A DNA stretch of 64,000 nt from Paenibacillus hexagrammi (GCF_021513275.1 NZ_CP090978.1:5499247-5563246); one strand, 5' to 3'. Shown: positions 36,254-46,023, counted from the stretch's first letter. Notes: generated by a model from the sequence alone, not told the origin. Numbers and translations: made by a program.

Positions 36254-37186
36254 CTACTCTATAAGTCTGATGGCATAAGCCCCTTTATCAATGGCTCCCG
36301 GCTTCGCCGTGCCTTTCCCCGTCCTTTTGATAAAGATGCCGCTGATGGCGGTATCTTTGCTGCTCATTGGATCTGTGATGTAAAAGTAAGCAAAGCCGGT
36401 CACCTGAATTTGTTTCATCTGGTTCGTTGTGAAATTATACGGCTTGTATGTCGGCACCAAAAGAATCCTTGGCGAGTCCCGGTGCGAGAGATCTGCCGGC
36501 GGATAAGGATCCGCATTAATTCTGTACTGAACCGCATCCCTTGTATTGCCCGCAATGTTACCGGTTTGCGTATCAATGATATCCCCAATGTCCACCTCAT
36601 TGCTGTACCCATGCATTAAGTTGTACTCGTAGGTATTGGCGCCATTGCCGCCCAAAGCCAGGATTCCGAAAACGCCGGATACGCTCTGTGTTTGATCGAC
36701 CTTCAGCTTGTACGCCTTTCCATATTCCAAAGCGATGGAATCATCGATGCCAAGAGGCGCTACGCCCGTTCCGCTTCCCATTGGCAGAATTTGTGCGGCT
36801 GCCTCGGCTTCTACTGTTACTTCATCCCATCCGAGCAGTTTGGCAAAATGAAGAGGTACCGGCTTCGCCAGACTGACCCTAATGCTTTTCCCAAGCTCAA
36901 TGCCGGTTGACTTCAGGCTGCCCGCTTCCTGATGCTCTTGCAAAATTTTTTGGACAATAGCCGTTACAGTCTGGGATTGCCCTGTAAGCTCCTGCGCGCC
37001 GGAGAGCGCAGCAGCGTTGGCCGCTTTCTGCAAATGGCTGCGCTCGGCGAATAAAGTTCCGCCATCGATGATTAGTGCACATGCCGCCAGTAACCCCATC
37101 AGCATAAGTCCGATCAGCACAATGGAGCTTCCTTGCTCTTCCCGCCATAGTCCATGTATGTACCTGCTGCCTCGTTCCATCTTCAT
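36254..37186 (-). CDS. tadG: TadG-like pseudopilin/pilus-assembly protein
   Basis: 310 residues from the ATG at 37186, after TAGGAGG. The N terminus has EEQGSSIVLIGLMLMGLLAA followed by CALIIDGGTLFAERSHLQKA, the TadE/G-like pattern (PF13400-type) of a hydrophobic segment and Asp-Gly-Gly. The long extracytoplasmic part contains a region about 140-300 with no family I can name. It is exported and anchored by its N-terminal helix. Confidence 0.8.
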   Translation of the reverse strand: MKMERGSRYIHGLWREEQGSSIVLIGLMLMGLLAACALIIDGGTLFAERSHLQKAANAAALSGAQELTGQSQTVTAIVQKILQEHQEAGSLKSTGIELGKSIRVSLAKPVPLHFAKLLGWDEVTVEAEAAAQILPMGSGTGVAPLGIDDSIALEYGKAYKLKVDQTQSVSGVFGILALGGNGANTYEYNLMHGYSNEVDIGDIIDTQTGNIAGNTRDAVQYRINADPYPPADLSHRDSPRILLVPTYKPYNFTTNQMKQIQVTGFAYFYITDPMSSKDTAISGIFIKRTGKGTAKPGAIDKGAYAIRLIE

Positions 37187-37196
37187 AACCTGCCTC

Positions 37197-37625
37197 CTAT
37201 TCCACCCGGATGGTAGAGTCCGCGGATATAAGCGGTTTTGGAAGTACGCTTCCAATCAGCGGGGTGATATAAGGCAAACTGTATTGCAAAGTTACTTTCA
37301 CATAGTCTCCCGACTTTCTTGTCGATTGTGCCGGAGAGATCGTTACTTGAAGCGCATTGCGGTTATCTACTTGTGCATTCGCTCTCGAGAATGCCGTGAT
37401 ATCCGCGTCCCCTTTGCCTAATCCTCCAAGCCTGACCGCCTCTTGAGCGACCAGATTCATCTGCAGATACGTGAACACAACCCGCCCGACATCCAGCATG
37501 CCGCAAACGATCAAAAGGAGCAGCGGGACGAGCAGAGCGAATTCCGTCAACGACTGCCCTTTCTCGTTTTTCAGCAAATTCCGGCAGGCGAATGCTGCAT
37601 CCGCTTTTCGCATGGTCCTCACCAT
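37197..37625 (-). CDS. tadE: TadE-like minor pseudopilin
   Basis: 142 residues as given; the in-frame ATG at 37613 is an alternative start, and neither has an ideal ribosome binding site. The class III-like signal KNEKGQSLTEFALLVPLLLL has the Glu five residues after Gly that prepilin peptidase recognises, followed by CGMLDVGRVVFTYLQM. It overlaps the prepilin peptidase stop by seven bases, so coupled translation is likely. Confidence 0.88.
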   Translation of the reverse strand: MVRTMRKADAAFACRNLLKNEKGQSLTEFALLVPLLLLIVCGMLDVGRVVFTYLQMNLVAQEAVRLGGLGKGDADITAFSRANAQVDNRNALQVTISPAQSTRKSGDYVKVTLQYSLPYITPLIGSVLPKPLISADSTIRVE

Positions 37626-38128
37626 CCCTTAAACCACAGGCAGACCAAGGCGCCGCCTGCTATGGCTACTCCGTATGGATACGTTGCGGTTAGGACTGTT
37701 TTGTCAGCGTTTACGGGTAACAGGACGCCATAGCGGAAGCTGTACATGCAGATACCGATCCACTTCATTCTGATCATCGCTCCATTCCGAAAAACAATGA
37801 CCAATACGGCCAATATCGCTCCGATTAGAGCCATATATACGGAAGTCATCAATACGAAAGAAGTCCCTTTCATTGCGCCCACTAATGCCAGGAGCTTGAC
37901 ATCGCCAGCACCTATGCCCCCAAGAAGATACGGGATCAACAGCACGCCTAACCCTGCGAGGAAGCCTGCAAGAGAGGCCCCTAATCCGGTCCATCCGGCC
38001 ATTGCTGTATGTGCGCCTAATGCAGCTGCTATTCCGGGAAATATCACCTTATTATGTATTTTTCTGCTCCTCACATCGGTCACAACCGAGATCAACAGCA
38101 CGGTCAATAGCATGATAGTAAAAAGCAT
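37619..38128 (-). CDS. tadV: A24-type prepilin peptidase
   Basis: 169 residues, about six transmembrane segments, after GGAGGTAGGGAG. The two catalytic aspartates of the A24 family are present in VVTDVRSRKIHNK and GGIGAGDVKLLALVG. This short form lacks the methyltransferase domain, as in TadV/CpaA. It processes Flp and the TadE/TadG pseudopilins at the inner face of the membrane. Confidence 0.92.
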   Translation of the reverse strand: MLFTIMLLTVLLISVVTDVRSRKIHNKVIFPGIAAALGAHTAMAGWTGLGASLAGFLAGLGVLLIPYLLGGIGAGDVKLLALVGAMKGTSFVLMTSVYMALIGAILAVLVIVFRNGAMIRMKWIGICMYSFRYGVLLPVNADKTVLTATYPYGVAIAGGALVCLWFKGW

Positions 38129-38164
38129 CTCCCTACCTCCGTTGCCTAGTAAAGCTCAAATTTG

Positions 38165-38206
38165 TGAAAAAAGGCCCTACGCGGTAGAACACGTAAGACC
38201 TTTTGG
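38165..38206 (-). terminator. Attenuator or partial terminator after flp
   Basis: AAGGTCTTACG paired with CGTAGGGCCTT (38171-38202, two G-U pairs). On the minus strand CTTTTTTC follows. It lies between flp and the prepilin peptidase gene, so it would let most transcripts end after the major pilin. Confidence 0.7.
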
Positions 38207-38248
38207 TACGTATCGGCAATCTTGGTCTTGTTATTGCTTGCTTTACGT

Positions 38249-38431
38249 TTACGGAGTCGTATTACGGCTTTGCACGGTTGATAATGCATCTTGGAAGATA
38301 TTCACGATTTCTGTACGAAGGGTTACCAGAGTAGCTACTACAGCCACCGCGATTAGCCCCAGCACGAGACCGTATTCTGTCATACCTTGACCTTGTTCTT
38401 GTGTAACCAGCGCTTTGAATTTGTTCATCAT
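38249..38431 (-). CDS. flp: Flp/Fap-type major pilin
   Basis: 60 residues after AAGGGAGCG. A short basic leader ends with EQGQG, then the Flp motif MTEYGLVLGLIAVAVVATL with Glu and Tyr at the expected positions. A short tail SRNTTP follows. It is cleaved by the prepilin peptidase and assembled into adhesive Tad pili. The hairpin downstream probably raises its level relative to the rest of the operon. Confidence 0.93.
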   Translation of the reverse strand: MMNKFKALVTQEQGQGMTEYGLVLGLIAVAVVATLVTLRTEIVNIFQDALSTVQSRNTTP

Positions 38432-38486
38432 GAGTAATCGCTCCCTTGTATTGGTTAGTTTAGTTGTTTAAGTTTAGGTTCCAAGT

Positions 38487-38831
38487 TTAGCTTTCAAATT
38501 GAACCATGCTGCCCACTTGCAGAGCATTTCGTTCGATGCTTCCTGCGGGAAACTCAATTACGGATTCGGAATTCGGAAATGATGTTCCTATCTTCCCCGG
38601 CGCCAAAGCCTGTTCCAATCCTACGACCCGGTGTTTTGCATCGAGATGAACGACGTCGATACTGTAGTTCATAAAGAAGGTGTGCACGGACCTGCACGGC
38701 CTTATGTACATACAGCAGCCCTCAGGCAATTCGGATGAAAACATCAGCCCTTTCAATCTCCGATAAAACGTTGCCGCCACCCAAACCTCTTCAGCAACGA
38801 CGTGTCCGCTCTCAGGCAGGACTAACTTCAT
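38487..38831 (-). CDS. DUF192 (COG1430) family protein
   Basis: 114 residues from the ATG at 38831, after GGAGGGGATAG. An upstream in-frame extension is rejected because it would run through the riboswitch. Typical blocks are FYRRLKGLMFSSELPEGCCM, SVHTFFMNYSIDVVHLDAKH and ESVIEFPAGSIERNALQVG. Unlike many DUF192 proteins it has no signal peptide. Function is unknown. It is the first gene of the riboswitch-controlled Tad transcript. Confidence 0.85.
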   Translation of the reverse strand: MKLVLPESGHVVAEEVWVAATFYRRLKGLMFSSELPEGCCMYIRPCRSVHTFFMNYSIDVVHLDAKHRVVGLEQALAPGKIGTSFPNSESVIEFPAGSIERNALQVGSMVQFES

Positions 38832-38899
38832 GCGGACTATCCCCTCCATTCTTGTCTGAAATAACCCACCTTCTCCGAAAGGAAGGGAATATTGGCATA

Positions 38900-39012
38900 T
38901 AAAAAACAAGCCCCCTTCAAATCTTTCGGCAGCTGGCTGGCATGGCGCTTGTTTCATGCGCGTTAGCCCCTGTAGCTTTGCGTCACTGATTTTCATCAGT
39001 TTTGCCTTTATC
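38900..39012 (-). ncRNA. Cyclic di-GMP-I (GEMM-I) riboswitch with overlapping terminator
   Basis: Read on the minus strand: AAGGCAAAA (39008-39000), the perfect stem-loop CTGAT-GAAA-ATCAG with its GAAA tetraloop (38999-38986), and the signature GTGACGCAAAGCTAC (38986-38972). Then come GGGGCTAA, a GCGC/GCGC helix, and ATGCCAGCCAGCTGCC (38943-38928), whose TGCC pairs with the opening GGCA. The terminator pairs AAACAAGCGCC (38954-38944) with GGGGCTTGTTT (38914-38904) and ends in T6. Its left arm lies inside the aptamer, so ligand binding should prevent termination: a predicted ON switch for the DUF192-flp-tad operon. Confidence 0.9.
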
Positions 39013-39314
39013 GAGATTCGTCGAAGCTTGTCGCTTTAGGTCGAATCCGATGTGTTGATATCATCATAAGACATGTAAGCGTTTTCTTGTATCGGTCTAA
39101 GTTCACAATTTTCAGACTATTATTCATGGTACTGCTTTCCTATCATCTTCTGCATTCGCATCCCTTTAATCCCTATATGACTATAAAAGGAATCCTGTTT
39201 ATCCCGAATTTACAGACATTCGATGTTAATCCATTTTCATCCAATGGGATTTATGACCCTTTCAGTTGAAGTAAATTATGGGCTAATCCCCTAAAGCTAA
39301 AAAAATTCAACCAG
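39013..39314. other. Region upstream of the riboswitch, no gene seen
   Basis: About 300 bases with no supported gene. The promoter for the riboswitch transcript must lie at about 39015-39090 (minus), but I see no convincing -35/-10 pair. A 60-codon plus-strand frame at 39087 lacks a ribosome binding site and is not called. Confidence 0.5.
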
Positions 39315-39467
39315 AGCATAGTCAGGTCTAAGATGGTTCTTCAGAATGAATTTGGCATCACCTACAACCTAAAGAGAATCCGTCGGCTTATGAAACAACT
39401 AAATCTTGTGTGCCCGCACAGAAAAGCAAATCCTTACAAGTGCATGGCTAAAGCTAAGATGAGATAG
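39315..39467 (+). pseudogene. IS3-family OrfB fragment
   Basis: An open stretch encodes NEFGITYNLKRIRRLMKQLN followed by LVCPHRKANPYKCMAKAK, the HTH_21 region that precedes the integrase core of IS150-group transposases. It ends in TAG at 39465-39467. Only this about 50-codon piece remains; traces may continue to about 39530. No inverted repeats or target duplication were found. Confidence 0.75.
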
Positions 39468-39630
39468 ACCGCTAAATCAAATATTACAACCATCACAGAT
39501 ATCAATGTGGATTAAAAAAGATGACCCCTGTTCAGTACTCAGTACAGGAATCATCTATTGTGTCCAAGCATTTCACAAGATGTGCTTTTTCATAGAAAGG
39601 GTATCGCAGTTATTAGGCTGCGCTATCCAC

Positions 39631-41745
39631 CTATGCCAAAGTAAATTTTCTCAACTCGTCCTGCAGGTCTTGAGCGCAGCTGCCCAGAGCATCCGAGGAA
39701 GCCTGCACTTCTTCCATAGATGCGAGCTGCTCCTGAGCAGCCGCCGCCATTTCCGTGGTACGGTCGGAGGCGCTTCGTGCAAAGCCTACCATATCCATGG
39801 TAGATGCCGTAACCTGCTGGGCACTGGCAGACATTTGCTCGGATGCTGCGGAAACCTCTTGGATTTGGTGGGCTACCTTGCGGATGGAGTCCAGGATGGA
39901 GCTAATCGCACTATCCGTCTGCTGGATCGCCGATAATCCGAGCTCCGCCTCGGCAGCCGTTTCCTTCATGGAAACTACCGCCCCCTCGACGAGGTCGAGA
40001 ATCAAACTCACAATTGACGTGATAGATTCAACCGATTCCTGCGTCTGTCCGGCCAGTTTGCCGATCTCCGAAGCGACCACTTTAAAGCCACGGCCGTATT
40101 CCCCTGCCCGAGCCGCCTCGATATTGGCATTGAGCGCCAGCAAGTTCGTCTGCGAAGATAAGTGCTTGATCGTGGAGACGAACGCCCCGATGTCCTTCGA
40201 ATGTTCGCCAAGCCGCGTTACGACATCCGCAGATTCATGAACCGCATGACGAATCGTTTGCATTTGACCGACCGCAACCTTCAGCTTCTCCTCACTGGTT
40301 CGTGCTCCATCCGATACATCAACCGCCAGCTCAGAAACCTCCGAAGCGCTGTCAGCAATTCTCGAAATACCAATTGCCATCTCATTCATGGCGAGAGCAT
40401 TTTCTTCAGAGGCTTTCTTCTGCTGCTCGGCTCCTTCTGCTACGACTTGAACCGCCATCGCGATTTGCTGCATGGCCGACGTCGATTCCGTAGACACGGC
40501 TGACAGCTCCTCCGATGAAGCGGCAACCTGCTCGGATATATCCTGATTAATGCGCAGAATCCCTCTTAACGAGTCTGTCATTTGATTAAAAGCAACACCA
40601 ACTTCACCGAGCTCGTCTCTCGTTTGCAGCTCTACCTGCTTGGACAGGTCTCCTCCCGCGAGCCTCTCGGCCCCATGCTGCAAGGATCTAATAGTCATTC
40701 TTACACTTCGGTAGAAGGCCAGAAAGAAGAGCGCCGCAAGAAGAATCGTAATACCTACCAGAGACATCATCTTCGCACGATCGCTGCTCAACCGGTCAAC
40801 CCGATGCTGCAGAAGCTGATCCAACTGGGTTGAGACGACTTGAAAAAATTGATTTGATATCTCAATCGAATTGGTTCCTTCCGCAAAAAAATCACTCGGC
40901 TTCATAGTTAAGGAAGCAGCATTCAAGACATTTTTATCAATGGTCGCAAGAAAGCCCTTGCTTGACTGCACACTTTGTCCACCTGGTCCTTCGAGAACAG
41001 CGGAAAGAGTCGGATTGGATTCCGAAATAATATTTAGTGCCTTTTCGATATTCTGAATGGATGTTTGGATAAGCGCCTTTTCGATTCGAGCGCTCACTTT
41101 TCCATCGTCCGTTATCTTCTTACTGGCAAGCACGCCGTTAAGATCGCCCCTCGCCTGTCCGGTAAACTCGATGAGCTGCGGAAGCTGGTGGACCATGACG
41201 TTCATCATATAGTAGGAATCGACCTCAGGATCCAAGGTCAGGTTCGATTCATCGGCAATATGGACAATGAAGTCCAGAATGTCACCGATTAGGGCCGTGT
41301 GACGGTCATAGCATTCTTTGGCCGGAAGCTGAAGTGTCTGCTCTTCGAGGTTCTTCCAGTCATTCTGAATGGCTTGCCAAGCAGTAGCGGTCTGCAGCTC
41401 ATCACCGTTTTGTGCATTCATCTCAGCCACACGCGCCATACTCGCCTCGATTGCTTTCTCTTTATCAGCTAGCATCGTCTTGGAGGCTGTGTCTCCGTTT
41501 AAAATCCCGTTTGCTAAACCACGATGCTGCTGAATATCCAGCATAAGTGGCATGAGCCCCTGAATATAAGCGCTGCCCAACAATTCTTTCTTCGAATCTT
41601 GTATTTGATTTTGCAGATCCTTCGACCATATCCCGATTAGCAGACCTAGCGGTACTAAGAATAGCAGGCTAATCAATACAAACTTTTGAGCGTATTTCAT
41701 TCGAGTCATCAGGGCTGTAAAAGGAGTCAGTAAAAGAGAAAGCAT
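39631..41745 (-). CDS. Methyl-accepting chemotaxis protein with NIT-like sensor
   Basis: 704 residues from the ATG at 41745, after AAAGGTGG. The layout is TM1 (about 20-42), a large all-helical extracytoplasmic domain (about 43-315) with [15 protein letters not shown] as in nitrate/nitrite-sensing (NIT) domains, and TM2 (about 318-340). A HAMP domain ([17 protein letters not shown]) follows. The MCP signalling hairpin ([20 protein letters not shown]) comes last. It signals to CheA/CheW; no che genes are in the window. The ligand is unproven. Confidence 0.9.
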   Translation of the reverse strand: MLSLLLTPFTALMTRMKYAQKFVLISLLFLVPLGLLIGIWSKDLQNQIQDSKKELLGSAYIQGLMPLMLDIQQHRGLANGILNGDTASKTMLADKEKAIEASMARVAEMNAQNGDELQTATAWQAIQNDWKNLEEQTLQLPAKECYDRHTALIGDILDFIVHIADESNLTLDPEVDSYYMMNVMVHQLPQLIEFTGQARGDLNGVLASKKITDDGKVSARIEKALIQTSIQNIEKALNIISESNPTLSAVLEGPGGQSVQSSKGFLATIDKNVLNAASLTMKPSDFFAEGTNSIEISNQFFQVVSTQLDQLLQHRVDRLSSDRAKMMSLVGITILLAALFFLAFYRSVRMTIRSLQHGAERLAGGDLSKQVELQTRDELGEVGVAFNQMTDSLRGILRINQDISEQVAASSEELSAVSTESTSAMQQIAMAVQVVAEGAEQQKKASEENALAMNEMAIGISRIADSASEVSELAVDVSDGARTSEEKLKVAVGQMQTIRHAVHESADVVTRLGEHSKDIGAFVSTIKHLSSQTNLLALNANIEAARAGEYGRGFKVVASEIGKLAGQTQESVESITSIVSLILDLVEGAVVSMKETAAEAELGLSAIQQTDSAISSILDSIRKVAHQIQEVSAASEQMSASAQQVTASTMDMVGFARSASDRTTEMAAAAQEQLASMEEVQASSDALGSCAQDLQDELRKFTLA

Positions 41746-41802
41746 AAAAACCACCTTTGTTATTAATAATGGATGAATATGGAGTTAACATAATATTTCG
41801 TG

Positions 41803-41839
41803 TGATTTATTATTACATACATTCTAAATATTTCGACAA
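41803..41839 (-). promoter_or_regulatory. Sigma-A-type promoter of the chemoreceptor gene
   Basis: Minus strand TTGTCG (41839-41834), 18 bp, TAATAA (41815-41810). Confidence 0.5.
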
Positions 41840-41950
41840 GTTACGACAGCAACCCTTCTTTTCAAATTCATTTCTTTAAAAACATTCGAAAAGCAAGAAA
41901 GAGGCATAAAAATACCTCAAACAATCTAACACCTCACGTTAGTATCTCAG

Positions 41951-41984
41951 AATAAAAAGGCCCGTTCCATGGAACCGACCTTCT
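41951..41984 (-). terminator. Terminator of the solute-binding protein gene
   Basis: AAGGTCGGTTC/GAACGGGCCTT hairpin (41957-41982, one mismatch), then TTTTTATT on the minus strand. Confidence 0.7.
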
Positions 41985-42001
41985 TTGCGTTATGATTGGA
42001 T

Positions 42002-43278
42002 CTATTTTTTATAATTCAGTAATTGCTGATAAGGAATGGAGACCTCGTCCATTATGTCTTGGTACAGCAACGACAGGCTGTCCTCCGCGCTTGTGTTTTT
42101 ATTGATAATTTCATCGATGGACCTATTCCATATCTCGGATGCTTTGCGATCTAAAGGAGTCGGCATTCCGGAAGAACCCAGTCCGGTCAGCGTCCTATAC
42201 AGCTCTTGCGCGTTTTGCCCACCCAGAAATTCACTGGGCTTCGGGTTGATGTACCAATTCATCGTGCCGCTCTGCTCGCATACATATTGAATAAAGAGCC
42301 ATGCCGTCTCCTTTTGCTTACTTTGTGAAGTAAGAGCAATGCTATTACTGCTATCCATGTCATTGCCTATAATTCCAAACGGAGGCCTTGTCACTCTCCA
42401 TTTCCCCTTTTGCTCCGGCACCCATTCTTGCAGCTTTTGTTCTCCCCATGCTGGAAGATTCAGCATAACAAGCCTATTTTGCCTTATAGCATCCTGCCCG
42501 GCGGGATCCACATGCTCATATTCAGGGTCAAGCTTCTTACCTGCTTAGCAGCCTTCATGCTCTTGAGATAGGATTCTTTTCCTCGTTCATAATCAAGCCG
42601 ATTATCGAAAAAATAATCCCCATTATTAAGTATATCTACGGTGTCCCGTCTCCACTGCACGATCCATTTATCCTGCTCTTGTAAAAGTTTCGCCATGGCT
42701 AGCCAGCGGTCCGGTTCTTCCATATAATCGGCAAGAGCTTCCGGGTCGTCCGGCAGCCCGGCTTCCTTCAACACGTCCGCCCTATAAAAGGTAACCATCG
42801 GTTGAGACTGATAAGGCATTGCAACAAGGCGTTTACCGTCCATAGACGAGTGCTGCCTCCATATACCTTCTCCCAAGCTGCTCTGATATTTGCCTGCACG
42901 ATAGGGAGCAGCTAGAAGATTCTCCAATTTATCCGTCGTATTAAAGTCGCCCAGCATTCGATCCCTTAGCACCATCAAGTCGGGAGCTTTGTCCTCCGCC
43001 AGTGCGTTCAAATAATAATCCGCTAACCGCGGTACATTATCCAAAACTGTCAATGTAATATGCACCTTCGGGAATCGTCTTTGAAATTGTTCAATTTCAT
43101 AATCAAACATCCGATCAGGAGCCCATATCGTCAACTCACCTTGAGGCTCTGTAATGGGATGGCTCTCACTCGCGACCTCATCATACTTAACCGTCTCCGC
43201 ACTGGGCTTATGCTGCCAGCTGCATGCGGATGTCAGTATTACCGTCAGGATGATCATGACGGCACTGCGCATACTCAT
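42002..43278 (-). CDS. Extracellular solute-binding lipoprotein, family 1 (frameshifted)
   Basis: About 424 residues. The lipoprotein signal ends TVILTSAC. The mature part has GELTIWAPDRMFDYEIEQFQ, DKAPDLMVLRDRM and YQSQPMVTFYRADVLKEAGL, as in sugar-binding proteins. The frame breaks near 42534-42537. One restored base gives KLDPEYEHVDPAGQDAIRQN and then ETAWLFIQYVCEQSG. No permease or ATPase is adjacent. It starts 19 bases after a diguanylate cyclase gene, so it more probably serves as a ligand sensor than as a transporter part. Confidence 0.8.
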
Positions 43279-43297
43279 GGTGTCTTGCCCCCTTCAA

Positions 43298-45151
43298 TTA
43301 CGACATTGGTTTGGAATAGGTGCGAATTTGATTGCGTCCCGACACCTTCGCTGCATACATGGCGGAGTCTGCGTTGCGAAGCAGGCATTCCAGGTCCGTC
43401 CCATGCTCCGGGAACACACTAAGCCCTGCGCTAAGCTGTAAAGAAATGGCCTTCTCTGCATGCTGAACCGGCTCCTTGACGACGGCTAGACGAACTTGAT
43501 TCGCCCAGCCCTCCGCATCAATCGGCAGAGGCTCCCTCGTAATGATGACAAATTCATCACCAGCCAAACGGAACACCCGTGTTTGCTCATTGTTGTAAGG
43601 GTTCAATCGCTCCCCTAATGTCCGAAGCACGGTATCTCCGGCATCATGTCCATACGTATCGTTAATCAACTTGAATCGGTCCAGATCGATGAATAAACAA
43701 AGCACTCTTTCCCCTTTCAGCTTGGCCTCATGAATAAGCTCAGGAAAAAACAAGCTAAAGCTATACCGGTTCGCTAACCCAGTTAGTGTATCGTAGTGCG
43801 CTAATTTCCTTAAAGCTTCCTCTGAATCACGCAGCATGAGATTCTTTTGATCCGTTTCCGCGAACATCGACGCCAATTCCTGTGACATATGCTCAAAGTT
43901 GTTCTTAAGCAGATTCACCTCATGGATTCGACTTTCTCTCCACGTAACACGTTCGTTCATTCTTATTTTAAAGGGAAGCCCTGTAGAAATGCTCCCTAAC
44001 TCAAACAATGGGCGTTCCAACATCCTTGTTACTCGACTTGCTATCAATACGACAATGGCAAAAAGAATACAGATCAGCGCCAAGCTGTACGTATACATTT
44101 GGAACACTTCTTGTTGGTACTCTTCAATCGGCTGTTTGATGATTAGCTTGTACGGAATTCGAACGAGTTGATATTCCTTTACATATTCACTTTGGCTCCA
44201 AAGGGCAATGGGATTGTAGAGTGGTGTATGCTCAGGCTGAAACAGGTAAAGCCGATCATCTACGCTGGACACAATTCCACCAGGCTGCCAATCAAAATCC
44301 TCTTGACCGTCCTCAATCTTCGGATCATTAGAGGCAAATACTTGATTATGTTCATCGACTAGAATCAGCTTAATGTCTGATGCCGATGTTACGTTGTAAA
44401 ACGTTTCTTTCATCGACGCCCTCTGCAGCATCGAATGCAGCTTCAAATCCCGAAGCTCCAGTCGTGACATCTGATTGATTCTCTCACTCACATGACTCGC
44501 GATAGAATCGAATTTATCTGAGGTATTCTTCATATTTTGTTCATTCGTAAACTGACTGTTTAGATATAAAAAAATAAAGAGCGGAAGAACAAGAATAGAG
44601 ATGGACATATGAGTCATCACACGTCCAATCTTCAGCCGTTCTTTGATAAAAGCCTGTGGGTGCAGGGCACTCCCGCTCCATCTAGGCAAATATTCCGCGG
44701 CCATATCTCCGAGCACCGCATTCAGAATACTAGTGACGCCTTGAAACATCACATAGATCAAGGAATATCCAAAGCCAAATTGACTCAAGCCATAATACCC
44801 TGCGAGGTGAGCCGCAGCTCCTATGGAGCAGCAGTAAACAAGGTCCAGCAGCACGAGCTGCCTCCTGCGCTTTTTAAATACTAGTCCGACTAAAGCAATT
44901 TCAAGAGGAATTACTAGCACAAGCGGTGTTTGATCCCACAGCCAGACCCCTGCTGCGCTTCCTATTAGGGAGATAGCAACGGCCTGCCCATATCCGCCGC
45001 GTCTTACTGTGAACCAAGCTATCGAACCTAGGAAATAACTTTCGATGCCATAAAGCAAGTGCAAGGGATATTTCGTTAGTAAAATTGCCATTATCCCAAA
45101 CACACACATATATATCCATGAAAATGGTGTCTTCTGTTTGTCCCAGCCCAT
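43298..45151 (-). CDS. Membrane diguanylate cyclase (GGDEF) with extracytoplasmic sensor
   Basis: 617 residues from the ATG at 45151, after AGAGAG. About six N-terminal helices (roughly 10-165) precede another helix, an extracytoplasmic domain (about 205-340), a further helix (QMYTYSLALICILFAIVV), a HAMP-like linker, and a GGDEF domain (about 450-617). The latter has FIDLDRFKLINDTYGHDAGD and the signature RLAGDEFVII (AGDEF, normally active). An RxxD inhibitory site is not visible before it. It makes c-di-GMP from two GTP. It is the first gene of a pair with the solute-binding lipoprotein. Confidence 0.88.
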   Translation of the reverse strand: MGWDKQKTPFSWIYMCVFGIMAILLTKYPLHLLYGIESYFLGSIAWFTVRRGGYGQAVAISLIGSAAGVWLWDQTPLVLVIPLEIALVGLVFKKRRRQLVLLDLVYCCSIGAAAHLAGYYGLSQFGFGYSLIYVMFQGVTSILNAVLGDMAAEYLPRWSGSALHPQAFIKERLKIGRVMTHMSISILVLPLFIFLYLNSQFTNEQNMKNTSDKFDSIASHVSERINQMSRLELRDLKLHSMLQRASMKETFYNVTSASDIKLILVDEHNQVFASNDPKIEDGQEDFDWQPGGIVSSVDDRLYLFQPEHTPLYNPIALWSQSEYVKEYQLVRIPYKLIIKQPIEEYQQEVFQMYTYSLALICILFAIVVLIASRVTRMLERPLFELGSISTGLPFKIRMNERVTWRESRIHEVNLLKNNFEHMSQELASMFAETDQKNLMLRDSEEALRKLAHYDTLTGLANRYSFSLFFPELIHEAKLKGERVLCLFIDLDRFKLINDTYGHDAGDTVLRTLGERLNPYNNEQTRVFRLAGDEFVIITREPLPIDAEGWANQVRLAVVKEPVQHAEKAISLQLSAGLSVFPEHGTDLECLLRNADSAMYAAKVSGRNQIRTYSKPMS

Positions 45152-45282
45152 TCTTTCAACTCTCTTCAGTGAGTATTTATGCATGGTTACAATTTTGACA
45201 CGGAACGGAGACATTCCTCTTCATTAGAAGCTATACGACAACATCAAACATTATTTCCCAGGAAATGCAGTCGGAAAATGGT

Positions 45283-45327
45283 ACAAAAAAACTCTCACAG
45301 CGCAGATCGCACTGGAGAGTTTTTTAC
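45283..45327. terminator. Terminator of the psp cluster
   Basis: AAAAACTCTC/GAGAGTTTTT stem (45285-45325) with A and T tracts. It lies between pspA and the diguanylate cyclase gene and can work on both strands. Confidence 0.75.
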
Positions 45328-45333
45328 GTGTAA

Positions 45334-46020
45334 TTATTCGTTAGAGCCGCCGCTCAGCTTTTCCTTCAATAGAGTTAATTGCTCGTCGACTTTAGCTTGC
45401 TTCACTGCATCTACCGGCGTGTAACTGCTGATTGTTCCGGCGGATACGTACGGCTTGCGGGCGATTTCCGCTTCAACCTCAAGCTGCATGATCTTCTCTT
45501 CCATACGATGGAACCCGCGAGCTGCGCTGCCGCTTTCAATTACACCATTGTAGGAGACCTGCGCCATTTGTTTCTTGGCTTTGGCAAGCTGAGCGCGGGA
45601 TACGAGTTCGTTGCGCTTGTTGCGCATTTTGTAGAACTCGTCTTTCATCTCATGCAGCTGCTGTGTCAATTCATCGGCTTGAGCCTTGGAACCTGCATGC
45701 ATGTCGGTATATTCGGCGATTTTCTCCTCGTGATACAGCTTCTCTTCCAGCGCTTGGCGGGCAATAGCTTCTTGGCCGTTCTTGAGTGCTGCTGCAGCTT
45801 TGGCTTCGCGGTCAGCTACTAGGCGAACCGACTCCTCCAGGCGCTGCTTGAGTTTACGCTCATTGGCGATTTGACGGGCAACCGTCACTTCCGCTTGGGC
45901 GATCTCCTGCTCCATATCGCGCAAATATTGATTCAGCATCACGATCGGATCTTCGATTTTGTCCAGCATTTCGTGAAGCGAAGCTTTTGTCATATCTTTC
46001 ATTCTGCTAAATACTCCCAT
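45334..46020 (-). CDS. PspA/IM30 family protein (first paralogue)
   Basis: 228 residues, almost wholly alpha-helical coiled coil. It opens [18 protein letters not shown] and has the PspA core [20 protein letters not shown] and [21 protein letters not shown]-like PspA/LiaH proteins coat and stabilise stressed membranes. It is the last gene of the cluster, three bases after pspC. Confidence 0.9.
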   Translation of the reverse strand: MGVFSRMKDMTKASLHEMLDKIEDPIVMLNQYLRDMEQEIAQAEVTVARQIANERKLKQRLEESVRLVADREAKAAAALKNGQEAIARQALEEKLYHEEKIAEYTDMHAGSKAQADELTQQLHEMKDEFYKMRNKRNELVSRAQLAKAKKQMAQVSYNGVIESGSAARGFHRMEEKIMQLEVEAEIARKPYVSAGTISSYTPVDAVKQAKVDEQLTLLKEKLSGGSNE

Positions 46021-46023
46021 GGT

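Noticed and set aside
38487..38996. A longer DUF192 protein starting at 38996
   Set aside because: The extra 55 codons run through the riboswitch and its terminator. The ATG at 38831 has a proper ribosome binding site and matches the family start.
39087..39269. A 60-residue plus-strand ORF between the riboswitch and the IS3 remnant
   Set aside because: There is no ribosome binding site, and the translation (many Phe/Pro/His) has no protein-like features.
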